From Hyphomicrobiales bacterium (GTDB taxonomy: Bacteria; Pseudomonadota; Alphaproteobacteria; Rhizobiales; Rhizobiaceae): a stretch of 64,000 bases of DNA. How positions within the stretch are numbered: the first letter of the stretch is position 1; each line of letters begins with the position of its first letter. The notes beneath the pieces are model-generated. The model did no database searches. It saw nothing but the letters and a program-made list of their open reading frames with translations, and had not been told where the DNA came from. Where the stretch lies: assembly GCA_900472485.1 (NCBI GenBank), contig UCII01000004.1:124001-188000 (forward strand). The letters run 5' to 3'. The position numbers were made by a program, and so were the translations under genes. Below, piece by piece: positions 1-8,375 of the stretch.

Positions 1-483
1 CTGCTGCCGGAGCGTGATCCGCATCCACATCTCTACGATGCGCTCGATGTCATCCTTGAAAACCTGCAGAATCCCGCAGATGCCGGCGAACTCTTCGTGC
101 GCTTCGAGCTTGCCGTGCTGAACGATCTTGGTTTCGGCCTCGATTTGACCGAGTGCGCGGCCACGGGCGTGCGTGAGGATCTGGCTTTCGTCTCGCCGAA
201 GTCCGGCCGCGCCGTTTGCCGGGCGGCCGGCATGCCCTGGGCGGACAAGATGTTGGCATTGCCACCGTTTTTGACGACCGGAGCTATGATAGCCGCGGAT
301 CGGGAAAGCCTTTCCGCCGCCTTCCGGCTGACCGGCTACTTTCTGCATCGCCACGTCTACGAGCCGCGTGGCATCGAGATCGCCGCGGCGCGCGACGGTT
401 TCATGCAGGCCGCCTTGAAGGCGGTTGCGATGGTCTCGGAGGAGAGGCAGCCAAGCACGGCTGCAATGGCAATCGAGCGCTGA
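1..483 (+). CDS. recO: DNA repair protein RecO, C-terminal part (5' end outside window)
   Basis: RecO works with RecF and RecR to load RecA on single-stranded gaps and to anneal strands. The frame is open from base 1, so only the last 160 residues are present; the N-terminal OB fold lies outside. The visible part is the helical C-terminal domain. It carries the alphaproteobacterial signature [15 protein letters not shown], followed by the CAATG and VSPKSGRAV stretches. The four-cysteine zinc site of some RecO proteins is not apparent here. The next gene lies on the opposite strand and ends 15 bases away, so recO is the last gene of its transcript. Identification rests on recognised sequence; the family is clear. 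Confidence 0.9.
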   Translation: MLPERDPHPHLYDALDVILENLQNPADAGELFVRFELAVLNDLGFGLDLTECAATGVREDLAFVSPKSGRAVCRAAGMPWADKMLALPPFLTTGAMIAADRESLSAAFRLTGYFLHRHVYEPRGIEIAAARDGFMQAALKAVAMVSEERQPSTAAMAIER

Positions 484-498
484 GGCCGCTCTGTAGTC

Positions 499-1656
499 TC
501 AGTTTGGAAGAATACCCTGCTTTTTGGCGTAGGCGGCAAGCGCTGCCGAGATGTCGTCGTTTTCGATGGCGTCACTGAATGAATCGAGCTTGTCATCCCA
601 TGCATTCCATTCATGTTGAAAGGAAATACGGCGACGCTCTTCCGTCGAAACCGGATAGGGCTTCGGAAACATGGCGATGGCCGTCTCGATGATCGCGGCA
701 GCATCATTCTTGCCCACGTCACGCAAGGCCTGCGGAACATATTCGGCGAAAGCCCCGCTGGAATTGTAGAAGAACTGGTGCGTTCCGCCGTTAAGCACCT
801 CGCCCACGAGGATGATCAGGACATAAGTCGTGCGATAGCTCGCCGGCATCGTTTCGATCCGTGCCTTGATCTCGGCCGCCTCGCCGAAGCCGGATGGACC
901 CGGCAATAATTGATCCTGCAGGTATGACAGGCGTTGCTCGTCGGTAAGGGTCTCGCGTGCATGCTTCAACGCTGCCGCAACGACCGGATCGCGTGCGGCG
1001 TAGGCCTCCACTTCGGCGCGAAACGCCGTTTTGTTGGCAAGCTTTGTCCCGAGTTCCCGCAGCTTGACATCAACGGCTGTGGGCGGCTTCGAAAGATCGG
1101 GCACGATGCCTTCCTGGATACGCAGGAAGCTCTGGGCAAGGAAATCCGAGCGGACTTTGTCTTCGACCGGGTAGTTTGGCCCGAAGGCGGCCATTGCTTC
1201 TGCAACGACTTTCGCACGATCGGAGAAGCCGGCTTCTTGCAAGGCGACAAGCAATTGCGGAGCCAATGTTCCGGCAGGAGCGCTGAAATAGCCATGTAGC
1301 CCCTCGGTGGAGGCGTCGTACGTGTATTCTCCAAGTCCGAGGAGCAGCCGCACCCGCTGAATAGGTACGGGATCCTGGCTCATTTCAGCGAGATAGCCGT
1401 CCCGCCCGTTCGCGATGATAAGCCCCAGATTGGGTGGGTAAGCAAGCGACAGGAGATCGTAATCCGGAATGTGCTGCAAGGAAGCCTCTTGAAATCGATA
1501 GCTGTCCTTCGAGATGGCATCTTGCGCGATGCTCGGGGCGACAGCTGTTACGCCTAGGATGACAAGGGAGAGGATACAGGCCGAGGCCGCTGTAAAACGA
1601 TCTGGCGTTCTTACGGAAATTAAGCCAATCGAGCGGAGGAGCGATTTGATAAACAA
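499..1656 (-). CDS. Exported protein of unknown function, 385 residues
   Basis: I do not recognise a family. The start appears to be a TTG at 1656, preceded by a good GGGAG ribosome site six bases upstream; no ATG precedes the signal sequence. Residues 1-45 look like a signal peptide: a basic start (KSLLRS, RTPDR), a hydrophobic core (ILSLVILGVTAV) and a likely cleavage site after SIAQ. The mature part is mostly helical and soluble, with few cysteines and no obvious repeats, so a periplasmic or secreted location is inferred. It converges with recO and stands alone. A structure-based search would be needed to give it a role. Confidence 0.6.
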   Translation of the reverse strand: MFIKSLLRSIGLISVRTPDRFTAASACILSLVILGVTAVAPSIAQDAISKDSYRFQEASLQHIPDYDLLSLAYPPNLGLIIANGRDGYLAEMSQDPVPIQRVRLLLGLGEYTYDASTEGLHGYFSAPAGTLAPQLLVALQEAGFSDRAKVVAEAMAAFGPNYPVEDKVRSDFLAQSFLRIQEGIVPDLSKPPTAVDVKLRELGTKLANKTAFRAEVEAYAARDPVVAAALKHARETLTDEQRLSYLQDQLLPGPSGFGEAAEIKARIETMPASYRTTYVLIILVGEVLNGGTHQFFYNSSGAFAEYVPQALRDVGKNDAAAIIETAIAMFPKPYPVSTEERRRISFQHEWNAWDDKLDSFSDAIENDDISAALAAYAKKQGILPN

Positions 1657-1783
1657 GTTCGGCTCCCGTTATAGGCTTTGCGCGACAGAGTGCCGGCTCG
1701 GCAATAGTTCAGTATCCCGATTGCTTGTACTACTTAGGGTAATTCAAGCATCTTCAAGCCGGCTGTCCAGAATTGCGCGGCGT

Positions 1784-2632
1784 TTATCTGCGCTTGAGCG
1801 CCCAGCCTTCCGACCGCTCCTCAAGCACAGTCACCACATCTCCGATCTTCACCGTGCCTTGGCCGCGCGGTACGGCGTTCCAGCCGAAGAGCGGGCCGGG
1901 GACACGCCGGTCGGCGGACATGCGGATGCGGCCCATGGCGGGCATGGGGTTCGGTACGTCACGCGAGCCCGTCTGCTGATCCTGCGTCGTCATGATGCAG
2001 CGCGAGCAAGGCTTGACAAGATCGAGACGGATGCCGCCGATTTCGATGGCGGCCCAGCGATCCTCCGGCCACTCCTCGTCGATATCGATGACGATGTTGG
2101 GCCGGAAGCGTTCCATGCCGACCGCGCCTTCGCCGTGAGCGGCGAGATCGGCGTTGAGCGCCTTCAGCGAGCCGGTGGTGGTGACCAGAATCTGATAGCC
2201 ATCGACAAAAGTGACGGGCGTATCCTCGCCCGCCCATTCCGGGTTGGCGATGCGGTTGGCAAGCCTGTCGAAGAAGACCATTTTGACTTCGCGGCCCATC
2301 CATGTCGATAACGCCTTGTTGGTGTCCTCATCCGCAACGGATGCGTTGACGGCCGATTTCCAGACGATGATGTTCATGCGGTTGTCGGGGTGTGGCGGCG
2401 GCACGATGATGTCGGATTTGCCCTCCATCTTCAGACGCAGATGGGAAGGCGCCGGCTGGATATCGATCCGCGCCAATGCCTGCAATTCGCGCTGGGTAAT
2501 GAAGTTGCCCGAGGGATCGACCAGCATGGCGCGGCGATCACCCGCAAGACCGAAAGCATCGATGGCCGCCGACGGAATGGCGATGCCGCGGGCGCTCTTA
2601 AGAGGATAAATGAAAAGATCGCTGACGCGCAT
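1784..2632 (-). CDS. MOSC domain protein, YcbX/mARC type
   Basis: This is a 282-residue protein with an N-terminal MOSC_N barrel starting VSDLFIYPLKSARG and a C-terminal MOSC domain. The signature PCSRCIMTTQDQQTG, near residue 210, contains the conserved cysteine that binds molybdenum cofactor in mARC and YcbX proteins. Such enzymes reduce N-hydroxylated compounds, usually with an electron-transfer partner; no ferredoxin domain is fused here, unlike E. coli YcbX. The gene lies 9 bases downstream of an HD-domain hydrolase gene on the same strand, so the two are probably cotranscribed. A GAGGG ribosome site precedes the ATG. The family call is strong; the substrate is unknown. Confidence 0.85.
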   Translation of the reverse strand: MRVSDLFIYPLKSARGIAIPSAAIDAFGLAGDRRAMLVDPSGNFITQRELQALARIDIQPAPSHLRLKMEGKSDIIVPPPHPDNRMNIIVWKSAVNASVADEDTNKALSTWMGREVKMVFFDRLANRIANPEWAGEDTPVTFVDGYQILVTTTGSLKALNADLAAHGEGAVGMERFRPNIVIDIDEEWPEDRWAAIEIGGIRLDLVKPCSRCIMTTQDQQTGSRDVPNPMPAMGRIRMSADRRVPGPLFGWNAVPRGQGTVKIGDVVTVLEERSEGWALKRR

Positions 2633-2641
2633 GGGTGGCCC

Positions 2642-3295
2642 TCAGATTTCGTCGATGAACATTGCCAGCACGGTCTTCAGCCGGTCATGCCGTGCACCGG
2701 CAAACCTGGCTCCGGTCTCGGTCTGGAATCCATCCGCCAGTTTGAACAGCTTTGTCTCGAAATGGTCAATGGCGAAGCGCTTGTCGTCAAGCGACCGCTC
2801 TGTCGCAAGCGGATCGAAGGGGTCGTAAAGGCCGGAGCCGAGACGGCCTGCAATGTAGAAGCAACGTGCCGCACCGACCATGCCGATCGCATCCAGCCGG
2901 TCGGCATCCTGCAGGGTCTTCGCTTCCAGTGTTTCCGGCGGCAGGTTGGCGGAGAAACTATGCGTGGTGATCGCATGCGCGGCGGCCGCGATATCCTCTT
3001 CCGACCAGCCGAGCTGTCGCAGGATGCCCGAAGCTTTCTCGGCCGCAAGCCGCGAGGCCTGCGCGCGATGCGGCGAATTCTTTTCGACGGCGACGCAATC
3101 ATGCAGCAGCACGGCCGCGGCGAGAATGCGCGCATTGCCGCCTTCTTCGGCCTGGATGGCCATGGCATTACGGAAGACGCGCAGGATGTGGGCAATATCA
3201 TGCGAACCATCATCGCCATCCGCTGCGTAGGGAATGAGATCCGCAGCCAGCGCTTCGAACGGGGCAAAGGCCCGCGCCATCTTGTCAGTATCCAT
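2642..3295 (-). CDS. HD domain metal-dependent phosphohydrolase
   Basis: The 217-residue protein has the HD superfamily signature. There is a first metal histidine in HDIAHILRVFRNA (residues 32-44), the HD doublet in AAVLLHDCVAV (about 60-70), and a later DRLDAIG motif. These resemble the YedJ/HD group of small hydrolases, which release phosphate from nucleotides or related substrates; the actual substrate cannot be read from sequence. It is the first gene of a pair with the MOSC gene (9-bp gap). Upstream, between it and the DUF2339 gene, lie two short inverted repeats (3324-3342 and 3344-3359) that could end the upstream transcript, though neither has a T run. Confidence 0.8.
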   Translation of the reverse strand: MDTDKMARAFAPFEALAADLIPYAADGDDGSHDIAHILRVFRNAMAIQAEEGGNARILAAAVLLHDCVAVEKNSPHRAQASRLAAEKASGILRQLGWSEEDIAAAAHAITTHSFSANLPPETLEAKTLQDADRLDAIGMVGAARCFYIAGRLGSGLYDPFDPLATERSLDDKRFAIDHFETKLFKLADGFQTETGARFAGARHDRLKTVLAMFIDEI

Positions 3296-3363
3296 TGTTG
3301 CGCTTGCTCCGGAATGATCAGTCGGTAGGTTTCCGTCCTACCGGGCGAATGGATTCGCCGCAA

Positions 3364-6126
3364 TCACTCCGTCGCCTTCTTGCGCGTCAGGATTCTCTGG
3401 TAGAATAGGCCGATACCGATCAGCACGGCGCCGAGGCCGATGAACGACAGCGCCCGCAGGAAGCCTTCGAGATTCGCCATGTCGATCAGGAAGGCCTTGA
3501 CGACGGCAATGAAGACCAGCACCGCCGAGGCGATGCGCAGGCTCCGTGCCTCGAAGCGGGCGCCGAGCCCGAGAAGCGCGATGCCGATCAGCAGCCAGAC
3601 GACGGAATAGGAATAGAGTTCGCCCTGAATGAAGCCGTTCCAGAAGGGAATGTACTCACCCTGCCAGAAGCGGCGCACCGACAAGGTTGCCCATGCGAAG
3701 GCCATCACGGCCGCCGCGACCGCCAGCATGCCGACATAGGGCAGAGGACGACGATTGCGGGCGAAGAGCGCGAGGCCGCCATAAGCGATACCAGGGAGGA
3801 GATAGGCGAGCAGCAACAGGTTGAAGAGCGGGATACGACCCGTGCTCTCGCCCGTCATGAACGGGTTCAGACTTAGCAGATGCAGGGTGAGGATCATGAA
3901 GACCGAAGCGACGCCGAGGGCCATGCCGCCGTAACGGAAGACAGGGCTTGCGGCGCTGAGATCGAGCGCCATCAGCGTTGCCGAAGCACCGATTGCCAGC
4001 AGCGTGTAGATCGACTGTTCCCCGAGCGTTGGAGCCGCATCGTTCAGAACGCCGCCGTTCATGGCGTGGCGCACGAGGATGGCGATCGTCGACAACACGA
4101 GGAAGCAGGCGAGCGCTTGCAAAGCATTGCGCAGCCGCAGGCTCGGCAAATGACGCGTGATGAAGGCGGCCAGGACGGCAAGGGCGGCCGGAATGCCGTA
4201 GCCGGCAAGCAGCATGTTGAAGACCGGCGTCGTCCCAAGTTCCGACGGATCGACGATCGTCGGCTGCCAGGCGATGCGCCCCATGGCAATGACCAGCGCG
4301 GCAACCATCGCCCACGGCAGAACGAGCCAATTGCGCAAGCGCCCCGCCAAAAGATAGGCGATACCGAGAATCGGCAGCAGGATCGTCGCGGTGGCATGAT
4401 GTGCAAGCGTATGCACGGCGAAGACGGCCGCGGCAAACGAGCCGGCCGCGAGGATGTTCGTCGGCAGGTTCAGCCCCTCTTCGCCGCGGCGATCCTGCCA
4501 TTCGGCAAGCCCGATAAGAACTAGTGCCAGTCCGATGCCGTAGAGCCCATGCAGCCAGTCGAGCGTCCAGTTGCCGAAATTGACGAAGCTGATCGTCGCG
4601 ATCGCCAGCGGCGTGGCGGCCATGACAAGGCTCCAAAGCGCGGCATAGGGTTTCTCATGCGCGGCGAAACGCCGGAGGAAGAAGGCGCCGATCAGTACAA
4701 AGAGGGCGCCGAGGCCGAGGACCTCATAGAGCACCGTGCTCTGCAGGCTGGCAGTTCCATCCGTACCCGTGGATTCGATCCCGGCAATCCAGTTGGTCAG
4801 AATGCCGGACGCGCCGACGACGGCGACAAGCGCGGACAGGATCGTTGCCCAGGCCGCGTGCAGGCGACCGGCACCGAAGGCCGCAACCGCCGCAACGATC
4901 GCTGCGAACATGAACGTGGCGTCGACAATAGGATATCCCTGTTGAAGGCTGTAGGTGATGAGGCAGAGAGATACCGTGAGCGCACCGATCGCGGCCGTCA
5001 GCGTCATGCCGAGGGGCTGTCGGGCGAGAAATGCCGCCCATTCCATGCCGGCGCTTACTCGCTGGGGCATATCTTCGGCCGGTGTCGTTGTTGCGTCTTC
5101 TTTCTCCGCTTCTGAGATCGGATAGCGCCCCGGCCAAAGGAAGATGGTGCCGCCGATCATGGCCAGCATGGTAAGCGTAACCGGCGTCAGATCAACGGCG
5201 GTGCTGAAGGTGATGTAGAGCAGGGGCCAGAGGCTCAGTAGCCCATTCGCGAGGGATGGGACAATCACCCAGCGGCGCAGGCGCGACGCCAGCAGGGTCG
5301 CAAGCCAGGTCAGAACGAGATAACTGAAGAGGATCCACGGCCTTGGCGCGTTCGAAGCGATCAGGGCGGGAGTTGCCATCGACGCAAGCAGGCCGAGGCC
5401 GGCAAGCGCCTGTCCATGCAACAGCGATAGGCCGAGCGTGGCGAGCGAGATCAGCGCGAGAAGAATGAAGGCGGTCGGGGGGCTGATGAACTCGTAGATG
5501 GCATGTGACGCATAGGTGGAGCCGAACAGAGCGACGACGCCGGCTGCCGTGAGCACACCGGGGATCATCGCATTCTGGAAGGCATTGTTCAGAACCGGCG
5601 CGGCGCGGCGACGGATCACTTCGCCGGCGGCAATCAGGACGAGACCGAAGAGCGCGGCAAGAACAAGCCGGACACCAGGGCTGAGAAGACCGCTCTCGAT
5701 CGAATATTTGACCATGAAGATGCCACCGAACGCCAGCGCAATGCCGCCGACCCAGACGGCCCAGCGCGCGCCGATCGTGCTCTCTAGGCTTTCCTTGGTC
5801 TGCACGGATGTCTGGGCGGCAAGAGGGGCGGCCTCTTCCTCGACCGCATCCGCGACGATGTTTGCGGCGAGGACCGGCTGCTCGATATCAGGCGCGGAAG
5901 TGGCTTCGATCGCCGCTTTCGGCTCCTCTTCGACAGGCTGCGCGGCAGCAAGAGCCATCGAATCCGCCGCGGGAGCCGATTCGCCCGTTTCCGCCGTCAG
6001 CACCTTGCCCGTGAGAGCATTTTGCAGCTCCTGAACGCGCGCTTCCAGCTGCTTTATCCTTAGGTTGTGGCCCCGCAGTACCAGGATGCCAACGACCAGG
6101 ATGATGAGCGGTAACAATTCTATCAT
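3364..6126 (-). CDS. DUF2339 polytopic membrane protein, about 920 residues
   Basis: This very large integral membrane protein begins with one membrane helix (MIELLPLIILVVGILVL). A coiled, charged stretch follows (RIKQLEARVQELQNAL), then an acidic Ala/Glu-rich linker, and then more than twenty predicted membrane helices to the C terminus. This layout, and the GARWAVWVGGIALAFGGIF block near residue 120, are typical of DUF2339. I chose the ATG at 6126, preceded by GGAGAA, over one ten codons upstream. No enzymatic motif is visible. Members are often guessed to be cell-surface or transport-related, but the role is not established. It is a single-gene unit, divergent from the EF-hand gene at 6419. 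Confidence 0.8.
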   Translation of the reverse strand: MIELLPLIILVVGILVLRGHNLRIKQLEARVQELQNALTGKVLTAETGESAPAADSMALAAAQPVEEEPKAAIEATSAPDIEQPVLAANIVADAVEEEAAPLAAQTSVQTKESLESTIGARWAVWVGGIALAFGGIFMVKYSIESGLLSPGVRLVLAALFGLVLIAAGEVIRRRAAPVLNNAFQNAMIPGVLTAAGVVALFGSTYASHAIYEFISPPTAFILLALISLATLGLSLLHGQALAGLGLLASMATPALIASNAPRPWILFSYLVLTWLATLLASRLRRWVIVPSLANGLLSLWPLLYITFSTAVDLTPVTLTMLAMIGGTIFLWPGRYPISEAEKEDATTTPAEDMPQRVSAGMEWAAFLARQPLGMTLTAAIGALTVSLCLITYSLQQGYPIVDATFMFAAIVAAVAAFGAGRLHAAWATILSALVAVVGASGILTNWIAGIESTGTDGTASLQSTVLYEVLGLGALFVLIGAFFLRRFAAHEKPYAALWSLVMAATPLAIATISFVNFGNWTLDWLHGLYGIGLALVLIGLAEWQDRRGEEGLNLPTNILAAGSFAAAVFAVHTLAHHATATILLPILGIAYLLAGRLRNWLVLPWAMVAALVIAMGRIAWQPTIVDPSELGTTPVFNMLLAGYGIPAALAVLAAFITRHLPSLRLRNALQALACFLVLSTIAILVRHAMNGGVLNDAAPTLGEQSIYTLLAIGASATLMALDLSAASPVFRYGGMALGVASVFMILTLHLLSLNPFMTGESTGRIPLFNLLLLAYLLPGIAYGGLALFARNRRPLPYVGMLAVAAAVMAFAWATLSVRRFWQGEYIPFWNGFIQGELYSYSVVWLLIGIALLGLGARFEARSLRIASAVLVFIAVVKAFLIDMANLEGFLRALSFIGLGAVLIGIGLFYQRILTRKKATE

Positions 6127-6284
6127 GCCTTCTCCATGGGCGATCATCCGTAGCATATACGAAACCGCCCGCCGGGTAAGGTCGGATAGTCAGATTCCCC
6201 TATGATTCCAGTGGATTATACCGGATTATCTTATAACAGATTGCAAGGGAAACATTAGGAAATTCAGATTTGCCACTTGGGAAC

Positions 6285-6323
6285 TATGGTTAATACTCAT
6301 TAACAATTTGTCTTTACCGGCAG
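6285..6323 (+). promoter_or_regulatory. Upstream box of EF-hand gene 1, CtrA-like TTAA pair
   Basis: TATGGTTAAT at 6285-6294 is followed, after a short spacer, by TTAAC at 6300-6304 and then by ACCGGCAG at 6316-6323. The same three blocks occur upstream of the second EF-hand gene (7534-7573), with identical spacing between TTAAC and ACCGGCAG. The two TTAA half-sites resemble the binding site of the cell-cycle regulator CtrA (TTAA-N7-TTAA), but the spacer here is 6 bases. The box ends about 95 bases before the start codon. That it is a regulatory site is inference from its duplication. Confidence 0.45.
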
Positions 6324-6418
6324 CGCGAAGCAGCTTAAAAGCGAGTTCATAGTCCAACTCTGAATGTATTGCGTACAAACGACGTCGCATGAGGCGGCTC
6401 CTACCCTAGGAGGTTTGT

Positions 6419-6757
6419 ATGTCCCATGTTTCTTCCGTATCCAACAACTCTTACCCGTATCGTGGCACGCTTTCGCGTCTCGATTCGAATGGCGATGGCC
6501 TTTTGAGCCAAGAGGAACGCGCGGTGGACGAGCGCCCCGGCATTCTTGAGGCTAACAATACCGACGCTGCTGCCGATGGTTCGAGCGGTGCATTGAGCGG
6601 CCTGATTGCCAAGCTCATGCAATTGCCGAGCGCCGATACCGCCTCTACGGTCAAGTCACCGGAATCCAGTGTCAATTTCGACCTGGATCTGCTGTCGCCG
6701 ATGGAGGCCTACAACAGCACATACGGCCAGTATGACGTCGACGGCATGGCGGCCTGA
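6419..6757 (+). CDS. Small EF-hand calcium-binding protein (paralogue 1)
   Basis: This is a 112-residue protein with one canonical 12-residue EF-hand loop at residues 22-33 (DSNGDGLLSQEE), where acidic, Asn and Ser residues occupy all the usual calcium positions. There is no signal peptide or membrane segment. The C terminus (YNSTYGQYDVDGMAA) closely matches that of the protein encoded at 7659-8321, and both begin MSxVSS, so the two are paralogues. An ideal AGGAGG site lies five bases before the ATG. It is followed by a strong terminator at 6780. Rhizobia export some EF-hand proteins without signal peptides (calsymin of R. etli); export here is only a possibility. The domain call is firm; the role is unknown. 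Confidence 0.8.
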   Translation: MSHVSSVSNNSYPYRGTLSRLDSNGDGLLSQEERAVDERPGILEANNTDAAADGSSGALSGLIAKLMQLPSADTASTVKSPESSVNFDLDLLSPMEAYNSTYGQYDVDGMAA

Positions 6758-6779
6758 CAAGCACGTCCATCCGATGTAG

Positions 6780-6819
6780 GGCGACCTGCCGGAATGCCGG
6801 CAAGTCGCCTTATCTTTTT
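6780..6819 (+). terminator. Rho-independent terminator after EF-hand gene 1
   Basis: Thirteen-base arms (6780-6792 and 6797-6809, one mismatch) enclose a four-base loop. They are followed by a T-rich run ending in five T at 6815-6819. The hairpin sits 23 bases after the stop codon and separates the EF-hand gene from sodC. Confidence 0.8.
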
Positions 6820-6904
6820 GATTAGGGTCATTTTTTCCATTCGTCGGAACCCTCATGCCCGCCGCGCGTTGGGCAATTGCCACGCAGAACAGGGAGGGTG
6901 TTCC

Positions 6905-7417
6905 ATGAAGCGGATGACGATCGTTGCAATTCTTGCCCTTGCTGCAGCCGCGCCCGCGGCAGCGCAAACCCAAAGTCAAAACACCGCCACTGCTGATTTC
7001 GTCGGCATCGACGGTAAACAAGCCGGCCGAGCGACGTTGACCGAGGGCAAAAAGGGCGTGTTGATCGAGATGGAAGTGTCCGGCATGCCCGCCAATCGCT
7101 GGGTCGCCTTCCACATTCATGAAAATAGCCGTTGCGACCATACGCACGGCTTCGAGTCAGCCGGTGGTCATTTCAATCCCACCAAGGCGGAACATGGCTT
7201 TCTGGCCGCCAACGGCCCGCATGCCGGCGATATGCCCAACCAATATGTCGATCAGGATGGCAAGCTGCGCGCCCAGGTCTTCAATGGCATGGTATCGCTG
7301 AACGGCAAGAACGGCATCCGCGGCCGCACGCTGATGATCCATGCCGACTCGGACGACTACCGCAGCCAGCCCGTCGGCGGCGCCGGCAAGCGCCTGGCAT
7401 GTGCGGTCATTCAATAG
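6905..7417 (+). CDS. sodC: Cu/Zn superoxide dismutase, periplasmic
   Basis: SodC converts superoxide to hydrogen peroxide and oxygen in the periplasm. The 170-residue protein starts with a signal peptide (MKRMTIVAILALAAAAPAAAQ). The active-site residues are all present: the FHIHE copper histidines, a GGHFNP bridging histidine, the following EHGF histidine, the GDMPN aspartate and the MIHAD copper histidine. The two cysteines (NSRCDH and LACAV) can form the usual disulfide. The start at 6905 is set by AGGGAGGG six bases upstream; the frame extends further upstream without a plausible start. The gene stands between two EF-hand genes. It has its own short upstream region after the terminator at 6780, so it may have its own promoter. 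Confidence 0.95.
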   Translation: MKRMTIVAILALAAAAPAAAQTQSQNTATADFVGIDGKQAGRATLTEGKKGVLIEMEVSGMPANRWVAFHIHENSRCDHTHGFESAGGHFNPTKAEHGFLAANGPHAGDMPNQYVDQDGKLRAQVFNGMVSLNGKNGIRGRTLMIHADSDDYRSQPVGGAGKRLACAVIQ

Positions 7418-7533
7418 GAAGCCGGTCGATACGAAAGCGAAGATGATTCGCGCCACTGAAGCGGCGAATGCCAAGCAGCGGTTGTTCTCGCTGCGTAGGC
7501 GCCCACCGGCGATATGATTCCATGTCTGTCAAT

Positions 7534-7573
7534 TATGGTTAATCGTGAACTAACACCGATCTTCAACCGGCAG
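7534..7573 (+). promoter_or_regulatory. Upstream box of EF-hand gene 2, CtrA-like site
   Basis: TATGGTTAAT (7534-7543), CTAAC (7550-7554) and ACCGGCAG (7566-7573) repeat the arrangement found before the first EF-hand gene. Here TTAA and CTAA are separated by exactly seven bases, closer to the CtrA consensus. The rest of the 240-base gap between sodC and this gene shows no other clear signal. The regulatory function is inferred. Confidence 0.45.
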
Positions 7574-7658
7574 GGCAAACAGATCTATTCTCTCTGCAGA
7601 TGACTAAGCGTGCCGGGGTCTATCAAACACGCGATGGCATTTGCCGTAGGAGATTTGG

Positions 7659-8321
7659 ATGAGCGGGGTTTCTTCAATTGGAAGCAGCATGACGGCTGCC
7701 TCGTACAGTCCCCTGGATAAGAATCAGGATGGCGTCGTCGATGCTCAGGAGCTGCAGGAGGCGGCCCAGTCCGGGCTTCTGTCGGCGAGCATTCTCAGCG
7801 ATGAGGATAGTAACGGCAGCAGCGATCCCAGCGCGACGAATGTCTTTTCCGGCAATCTGGCCTCGATGCTGTTACAGATGCAGCAGAACAGCCAGTCGAG
7901 CGGTTCTACGTCGGCCGAGGGCTCTTCCGGCGAATCGCCTATGGACCAGCTGTTTGCCAGCCTGGACACTGACAAGGACGGCAAAGTCTCGCAGGACGCG
8001 TTCGTTGCTGGCCGTCCGAAGGATATGCGCGAGAGCGATGCTGAAAACCTGTTCAAGAGCCTTGATACACAAAACGCCGGCTCCCTGACGAAAGATCAGT
8101 TCGCCGAGGGCCTCGATGCCCTGAAATCGTCGGATGCTTCAGCCGCCGATATGCTGTCGCTGGAGCCCGATACGAGCGACAGTAGTCCAGCGGATGCTGC
8201 GACGTTTACCAAGGATCAGGCGCTGAGTGTCTTGCTGAACGACATGCAGGATCCGTCGTCGCTTTATCAGAATACTTATGGTCAGTATGACCCGGATCAA
8301 ACGGGTGGCGTCGCCGCGTAA
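7659..8321 (+). CDS. EF-hand protein (paralogue 2) with one canonical and two degenerate loops
   Basis: This 220-residue, Ser/Asp-rich soluble protein has no signal peptide. A canonical calcium loop lies at residues 20-31 (DKNQDGVVDAQE). Two further loops are degenerate: DTDKDGKVSQDA lacks the final glutamate, and DTQNAGSLTKDQ lacks several ligands. A low-complexity Ser/Gly linker separates the first loop from the other two. The C-terminal block YQNTYGQYDPD matches paralogue 1. An AGGAG site lies six bases before the ATG. It is probably a longer version of the same family with extra EF-hand units. An extracytoplasmic, signal-peptide-independent role is possible but not shown. Confidence 0.78.
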   Translation: MSGVSSIGSSMTAASYSPLDKNQDGVVDAQELQEAAQSGLLSASILSDEDSNGSSDPSATNVFSGNLASMLLQMQQNSQSSGSTSAEGSSGESPMDQLFASLDTDKDGKVSQDAFVAGRPKDMRESDAENLFKSLDTQNAGSLTKDQFAEGLDALKSSDASAADMLSLEPDTSDSSPADAATFTKDQALSVLLNDMQDPSSLYQNTYGQYDPDQTGGVAA

Positions 8322-8375
8322 TCGCGGCGGTTCATTGTTGTGAAACGAGCGGAGATTGCGAAACGCGTCTCCGTT

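Noticed and set aside
3324..3359. Two small inverted repeats as a terminator of the DUF2339 gene
   Set aside because: The stems are 6-7 bases, one has almost no loop, and there is no T run, so I do not list them as a terminator.
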